Source of the DNA: Diphasiastrum complanatum
Lineage: Eukaryota > Streptophyta > Lycopodiopsida > Lycopodiales > Lycopodiaceae
Assembly: GCA_029204225.1 (NCBI GenBank)
Contig: CM055101.1
Coordinates: forward strand, 36,263,648-36,327,647
Direction of reading: 5' to 3'
DNA: 64,000 nucleotides
Shown: positions 58,772-64,000 of the stretch, piece by piece
Numbering within the stretch: position 1 is the stretch's first letter
Layout of the letters: each line of letters begins with the position of its first letter
Position numbers and translations under genes: made by a program
Notes under the pieces: generated by a model
The model's input: only the letters and a program-made list of their open reading frames with translations
What the model was told of the DNA's origin: nothing
Databases searched by the model: none

Positions 58772-61700
58772 TCATATTTCAGAGCCAGAACTGTGAGACG
58801 GTGATTTCGATGTTTCTTTACGCCTTTTCTTTTGCCGGCTTGAACTCTTCCTGTATGCAGTCGAAGTACCAATTTCAACTTTATGCTTGTCATCAAGCGA
58901 AAGAGATTGACTGCGTGAGCAAGAAATAGCTTTGACTCGATGTTTATGCCTCCTTTTCTTCCTCTCTTTCCTGTCTTCATCATCCTTTCTGTGCTTCCTT
59001 CTATGACGTTTCTTTCCTCTGCGACCTTCACCATCCATGTTGCTGTAATCATCACCATCCTGTTCAGTACTTGTTTCGCGTCTGTGCTTTCTTTTATGCT
59101 TTTTATGTCTATCCTTCCGTTTCTCATGCTCTTCATCAATTCTTTTCAAATCCTCCTTAGCTGCAGATCTTTCTCTTCCTCTCCGCTTGCGACTTACATG
59201 AGCATCAGCTGCTTCTTTAATGTGTTTAGACTGCTCTTCAAGGGTATCCCTGCCACTTGATGTCTTATACTGTCTTGTTGAATCATGATTATGGAAGTTA
59301 TCCAGTTTGTATTCAGCATCCATGAGTTTTGGGCTTTTCTGTTGTAGGCTATACACATCTTCGTTAGCAGCAATTACCGGACCCTCGTAAATCAAGTCAG
59401 CCTCTCTATCCTCATATGCTGACTCATGGCTGTTTGCATCTTTACTGCCACCATCACTATTGTAACTCACATAAGCATTTTCCTCAGAATCATTTCTACC
59501 AATCTTATCAACTGGATGTATTGATTTCACTAGTGGATAAGGTACATGCCTAATGTCCCTATCTCCAACCTCTTCTGCCGCATAATTATTGTTGTGGGAA
59601 CTGTTTTTAACATCAGAGAGTGACCCTATATCGTCAATTCCTTCACAATTTAGATCCTGACTCACTTCAATGCCCTCAGATGCTACTTGATGCATTTCTT
59701 TACCATTATCATTGGTTTCATCGAGACTAGTGTTTGTATACTGCTGAAAACTGCTCTCTTTATGACTTTTTGAATTCAAACGAACACCCTCAACTATCAA
59801 GTCATCCTCTTTCTTAGCAGCTTCCTTTCTACTCTCTTTACGCATAGCTTTCTCCTTTTCATAGGCTTTTATGTCATCGCGCCAATCATCAAGCTCTTTT
59901 CCATCCTCCATCTCATCCTCTGAGGACTCCACAATTTCAGTTTGCTCCCTTCTCTTGACCTTTTCTAGCCGACCAGCTGGTTCTCTTTGGTACTCCTTTG
60001 AAAAACTGAGTGATGTATCCCCTCTGTTGTGTCCATTTACACCTGAAGTCAATCCATCAGAGCTCGCAGTCTTAGGCTGAAGCGACATACGATCATGGAC
60101 CTGCTCTTCCGTGCTGAGTGAAAGTTCATCACCTTCAATGTCAACATCCCTTTTATGTTGGTGACTAAGTTTTCTATTATATCTGGTGGAATTTACGTCC
60201 TCATCAAAATGCTCCTTCCCAATCCTGGAAGATGGATCCAGAGATACAGAAAAAGACCTGACTGGAGAATCTGACACCTTGTCATGTTTAATGCTGTTGA
60301 CTTTCTCTTTTCTTTCAGCTCTGCTAGAATGTAGAGAACTTTTTTGACTCAGAGACCGTTCGTTATCAATAGAATCACTATGAACCTCCAGATGATCAGA
60401 ATCATCCCCAACTTTTGGCTTGGACGTTAAACTGCCTTTGAGCAGAGCCTTGTTTTCTTTTCTTAGGCTTCCACTTTCTCTACTTACACTCAAACTCCTA
60501 CTTGACCGACTGTGTTTTGTTTCTCTGGATCTTGAGCGCTTTGACCGACGGCCAGCTGAACGTTCTTCCCTATGATGTCTTGGCGAGAGGCTATGATCTC
60601 TACGGTATTTTGGTGATTGTGAGCGTGTTCTAGATCTCCTCCTTACCCTACTTCTACTCCTACTCCTGCGTGCCACATGAGAAAGGTAATCTCTGCCCCT
60701 GTCTCGATCCCATTCACGCCTATAGTAACTCCATGAATAATCTCCACGCCCCCCTCTGTAATAGCCTCTATATCTGCTGCGGCTGCGGTTGTGGTACCCA
60801 TAGTAATCTCTGTAACGAGAAGGTGAGTAGCGATCACGCCGATATCGGATTGGGGAACCTGAGAGTGACCGGTCTCGACGATATCGGATGGGTGAGCGAG
60901 ACCTTGACTGTGATCTTGAGTGTGACCTTGACCTTGACCGTGACCGTGACTGCGACCGCGAACTAGATCGTGATTTTGACCTACAACAAAGAAAAAATTA
61001 TAGAGCATGTTCTTTTTTAAATTGAATGGGAAGACATGACAAAACTAATCTTACTCCAGAATTATATAGTAAAAATCACTGTTCAAATAGTGATTATTGC
61101 AATTTATAAATTAAATGATTTGAAAAATAGAAAGACACCAGGTTAATATATATTGAAGCTTTAACAAAGCTGACTATGTACTTGCATTTGCTATTGAATA
61201 CAATCTTCACTAGATTATAGTGAATGCAAATGAGTAAACTACTGACTAATTTATCTCATCTCAGCACACATACAAGTTCTTGAAGAGCCATAAGGTGAGT
61301 TTGCCTCGATGCATAAGAAAGTCAGCCATATCGATAAATCTACATAATCGTAAAAATCAAATTCACAAATATATCTATTTGTGAGATTGAAATATATCTA
61401 CATTCACAAATTTAATTTTGAGAAGTCAGTGATGTCATAAGGTAAAGCTTCAAAACAATTAGATTCAAAAAACAAATGAAATAAAAATCTTAGCCAACCA
61501 GCACCGCTTATGGATTCACACCGTTGCTGTGAATCAAACCTTACCCAAAAGCCTAAAGTACATGGAGCCTCATACACATGCATGTAAAAGAGCACATCCA
61601 CCTTCACTGACATATACAAATAGACTTGAAAGTGATTGAGTCTGCTCGTATGCAAAGGTACTGTCACATTTTGAAATTAATGCAAGCAGCTACCTTGTCA

Positions 61701-62786
61701 TCCTGATTCACATCATAGCCCAGTTCTCTTGCATAGTCCATAATATATAGTTATATAGCAATCTTGAACAGCACGCTTCAATTTTACTAGAAAAGACACG
61801 TTGTCAATGCTTCCTCAATATAAATGCACTCTTGTCATCTTTTACTGCATACAAAATGTCCATTCATTTGGCATCCCTCCAGCCCACATGGGAAAGCATT
61901 CAACATCCGCACCACTGTTCCCTAGTTCATTTTCCCACTTTTCTTTCAGATTCTCATGGACAAACATTATCTAAGATCAAAACTATAAAGAGCTACAGAA
62001 AAGAATTTGTGAATTTGCATGATTTTCCCAGATGAAAGCATTTTCCTGGGACAAAGATGTTCATATTGACTGCAAAATCATATTTTCAAGGTCTTCAAAT
62101 GCTGGCAAAATATTTATAACATCTTTCAAAGTGTGAAAACCTAAACTTACGAAAACAGGATCCTCTTTAATGTAGGAAAAAAAGGTTCCAAGGCTCTAGA
62201 AACAAACTCTAGTGTTTGAACATATCAAGGTCACAACTTTCAATCAAAGTACAATCTGCATCATCAGTAAAAAGGAAGGTTGATGCCTTCCAAAGTTTTA
62301 TTAATGTAGGGAAAGAGCCCTGAGACAAACCCAAATACAAACTCAGCTGGTTGAACAAGAGACAAGTACTCTGAGGATAGAACAACTAGCTGATCAAGAG
62401 AGAACCTTGTTACCACTGACAAACTAATCCCATAGTGCAACATCACATCATTGTGCTCACCTGCTTGCACTACGATCAGCAGTCTTCTCATTCTCTTCTT
62501 CCACATCGCTTCCTTTCAGCTGTTTGCTTATCTCAGCTGCTCGTGCAGCTGCCATCTCCGCTGCAGACTTGACCGTAGCTGCCCTAGCAGCAGCCTGTTG
62601 AGAAGCCATCACTTGCTGCATCAACAATGCTTGCTGAAATTGAAATTGCTGCATTGCAATGGCTTGCTGCATCATTACGGTGATAGGAGGCTGAATCTGG
62701 GGGGTGGGGAACGACGAACTTGAAACTGTTGGCTTTGTCTTAGCCTCAGTGACAGTCACAACATTTGGGCTGCTTCCCGAATCCAT
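58772..62786 (-). CDS. Serine/arginine-rich nuclear protein, 844 residues, two coding exons
   Basis: The coding sequence joins 62786-62461 (326 nt) and 60980-58772 (2209 nt). Donor CAG|GTGAGC and acceptor TTTGTTGTAG|G restore the frame through a split Arg codon and give 845 codons including the stop. An in-frame TAA upstream supports ATG 62786. Residues 1-36 are Ser/Thr/Pro-rich. Residues 37-90 form a Gln/Ala/Met-rich helix (MQQFQFQQALLMQQ...ARAAEISKQL). Residues about 104-240 form the first RS domain with RYRRDR units, followed by a long RS/acidic region (DEMEDGKELDDWRDDIKAYE near the middle). A Lys/Arg/His-rich tail with nuclear-localisation character lies at about 710-800. No RNA-recognition motif was seen. 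This layout suggests a splicing-associated nuclear protein; the exact orthologue is not certain. Confidence 0.85.
60981..62460 (-). other. Intron between the two coding exons
   Basis: 1480 bp with GT...AG ends and a T-rich 3' end. Checked for an extra exon with an RNA-binding domain; none seen. Confidence 0.8.
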
Positions 62787-62836
62787 CAGAGCTTACAGAC
62801 TGCGTGATTCCTGATTCCAAAGTTCCTGCTAACTAC
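62787..62836 (-). other. 5' UTR part of exon, with acceptor of a leader intron
   Basis: Minus strand 'ccttctttttccag|gtag' at 62837-62850 is a good acceptor, implying an upstream non-coding exon to the right. A second possible acceptor is at 62826-62827. Confidence 0.5.
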
Positions 62837-63792
62837 CTGGAAAAAGAAGGATTTAATGCCATCAAAACACACATACTTAAATATATCAATTATACCAGTC
62901 TGCACATTTGGACATTCTATTCGACATCTAGCATATCTTAGATTTTCCGTAAGGATCACAATCAAAATCTGACTCTGTCAAGAGAGCTTCTATCTCCAAG
63001 GTGCTACATACAATCGATTCAATGAATGTAAGGACACTGCTTGAGTTCAATCTGTATCATAAGTGACAGTGCATATATATTACAAACAAGCTGCCAAGAA
63101 CCATGCCCGAGAGTATCACTTGAATTTTCCAACTGGCTAGTAAACAATCTAGTTGTTGAGCCTGAACTGAACCACCAGACGTTAAGGTATGGCAGCAAAA
63201 AATCCAGGAAGGGTTGAGTTTGGCACATGGCTGAAAAGCTAGCAACGATGACAGTTTCACAGGCCCCCGGAACAGTTGAAAGAGAATTTTACACACCACA
63301 AATTAGAGAGCGACTGGTTCTGGTGCTACAAAGCTGAGCTTTCACATCATCTTCTAACTATACCATCAGAGCAGCCATAGTTCATACTAACTGGTTACTG
63401 CTCTCTTCAGTATGAGCTCTGTATGCATTTATGATGCTTTGATCAACCAACTTAATAAGCAAAAGATTCTTGCAAGTATACTGCCAACATATTGCAGATC
63501 TCACTAAAAGTGGGGAATTCACCATCAATGGAAATTTTGAAACGACTCTCATTTAAACAATGGATAATGAACCAAACTGAGCCTTTTTTTTGCGTTGCCT
63601 AGTTGATCAATCCAACCCCAGATATTCCCGAGTTCTCAAAAAAAAAAGATACTGCTGCTACAGAGTTCTGAAAGAATCCAATCACCAAATTTACATGTTG
63701 CTCACAGGCAGAAGCAGAACAACAAATTATGCATCATTCACATAAGTCAGATTATGTTTGACTTATCACTTATGTTCGGACCATAGAATAGA
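62837..63792. other. Probable leader intron and upstream region of the SR-rich gene
   Basis: No coding region seen. The first exon and promoter were not located; they may lie here or beyond the window. Confidence 0.4.
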
Positions 63793-63870
63793 ACCCACGG
63801 TTCTCAGAACCGTGGGTCCAGGGAACCGTGGGGTGAACCGTACCACGGTTCATGAACAATGGTACGGTTC
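63793..63870. repeat. GAACCGT cluster with 12-bp hairpin
   Basis: Arms 63793-63804 and 63806-63817 (ACCCACGGTTCT and its exact complement) flank a single base. GAACCGT or its complement occurs six times: 63797, 63807, 63823, 63835, 63845 and 63864, three in each direction. It could be a binding-site cluster or a transposon terminus. Confidence 0.8.
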
Positions 63871-63930
63871 TTCTATTTAATTAATTATTTAATCACCAAA
63901 TTCCCCCCAAAACCCCTCCCAAGGCATTTT

Positions 63931-64000
63931 TGGTCCTCATTTCACAGATTTCACAAATGGTCCTCAGATTTCACAAATGATTTCACAGATTTCACAGATT
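63931..64000. repeat. Short imperfect repeats of ATTTCACA
   Basis: 'gatttcaca' type units recur at least five times, and 'tggtcctca' occurs twice, 28 bp apart. The array runs off the window. Confidence 0.7.

Noticed and set aside
58714-59139. Minus-strand 141-residue ORF near the end of the SR gene
   Set aside because: Shifted frame of the Lys/Arg-rich tail; the 2.2-kb frame explains the region.
60643-61008. ORF of 121 residues, Gly/His-rich, on the minus strand
   Set aside because: It is another frame of the RS-encoding exon, and its start lies in the intron.

Overview
The window looks like nuclear DNA from a repeat-rich land plant. It is AT-rich and has one intron-containing gene with canonical GT-AG splice sites. 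About half the window is LTR retrotransposons of the plant Copia and Ty3/Gypsy types, most priming from a Met-tRNA-like site, nested in each other and mostly broken. The amount of old, nested LTR material and the long gene-free stretches would fit a large genome such as a conifer or another gymnosperm. That is an inference; nothing here fixes the species. There are no bacterial, organellar, rRNA, tRNA or CRISPR features.

Left part (1-15069): a Copia integrase remnant, a hairpin with 18-bp repeats, and an intact Gag-only ORF on the minus strand (782-1582). Next comes a large plus-strand LTR element (1937-15069) with a 5-bp target duplication, AAACA on both sides. It has three LTRs instead of two: 1937-2472, a middle one that is itself split, and 14534-15069. 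It carries no recognisable pol. Its first internal part encodes two tandem Gag-like domains; the second carries an unrecognised broken ORF. A full Copia element (6441-12671, minus strand, TSD TTAAG) sits inside the middle LTR.

Middle part (15070-32623): a gene-poor stretch with a 378-bp terminal-inverted-repeat element (18134-18511) and a small unknown ORF (19711-20148). A minus-strand Gypsy element (20266-29291) follows, interrupted by a complete Copia element (22688-28102, TSD CTGTC). A 5'-truncated plus-strand chromodomain Gypsy element with its 3' LTR (about 29300-32236) follows, then two long GA tracts.

Right-centre (32624-55826): scattered fragments. These are Gypsy RNase H/integrase (34386-35160), Copia gag (35190-35565), Copia RT/RNase H (36610-37555), an unidentified intron-containing gene fragment (38222-38969), several LTR-like segments, a 99-bp tandem duplication and a TG tract. 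The block 48546-55826 is a minus-strand mosaic: a Gypsy 3' end with LTR, a Copia element that has lost protease and most of its integrase, and a Gypsy gag-protease-RT.

Right end (58064-64000): the only likely host gene, on the minus strand. Two coding exons (62786-62461 and 60980-58772) join in frame to give an 844-residue serine/arginine-rich nuclear protein, probably acting in pre-mRNA splicing. Upstream of it lies a cluster of GAACCGT motifs with a strong hairpin.

The retroelement genes act only on their own elements (Gag particle, protease, integrase, reverse transcriptase, RNase H). Almost all are interrupted by stops or frameshifts, so apart from the two short intact ORFs nothing here looks able to move by itself.
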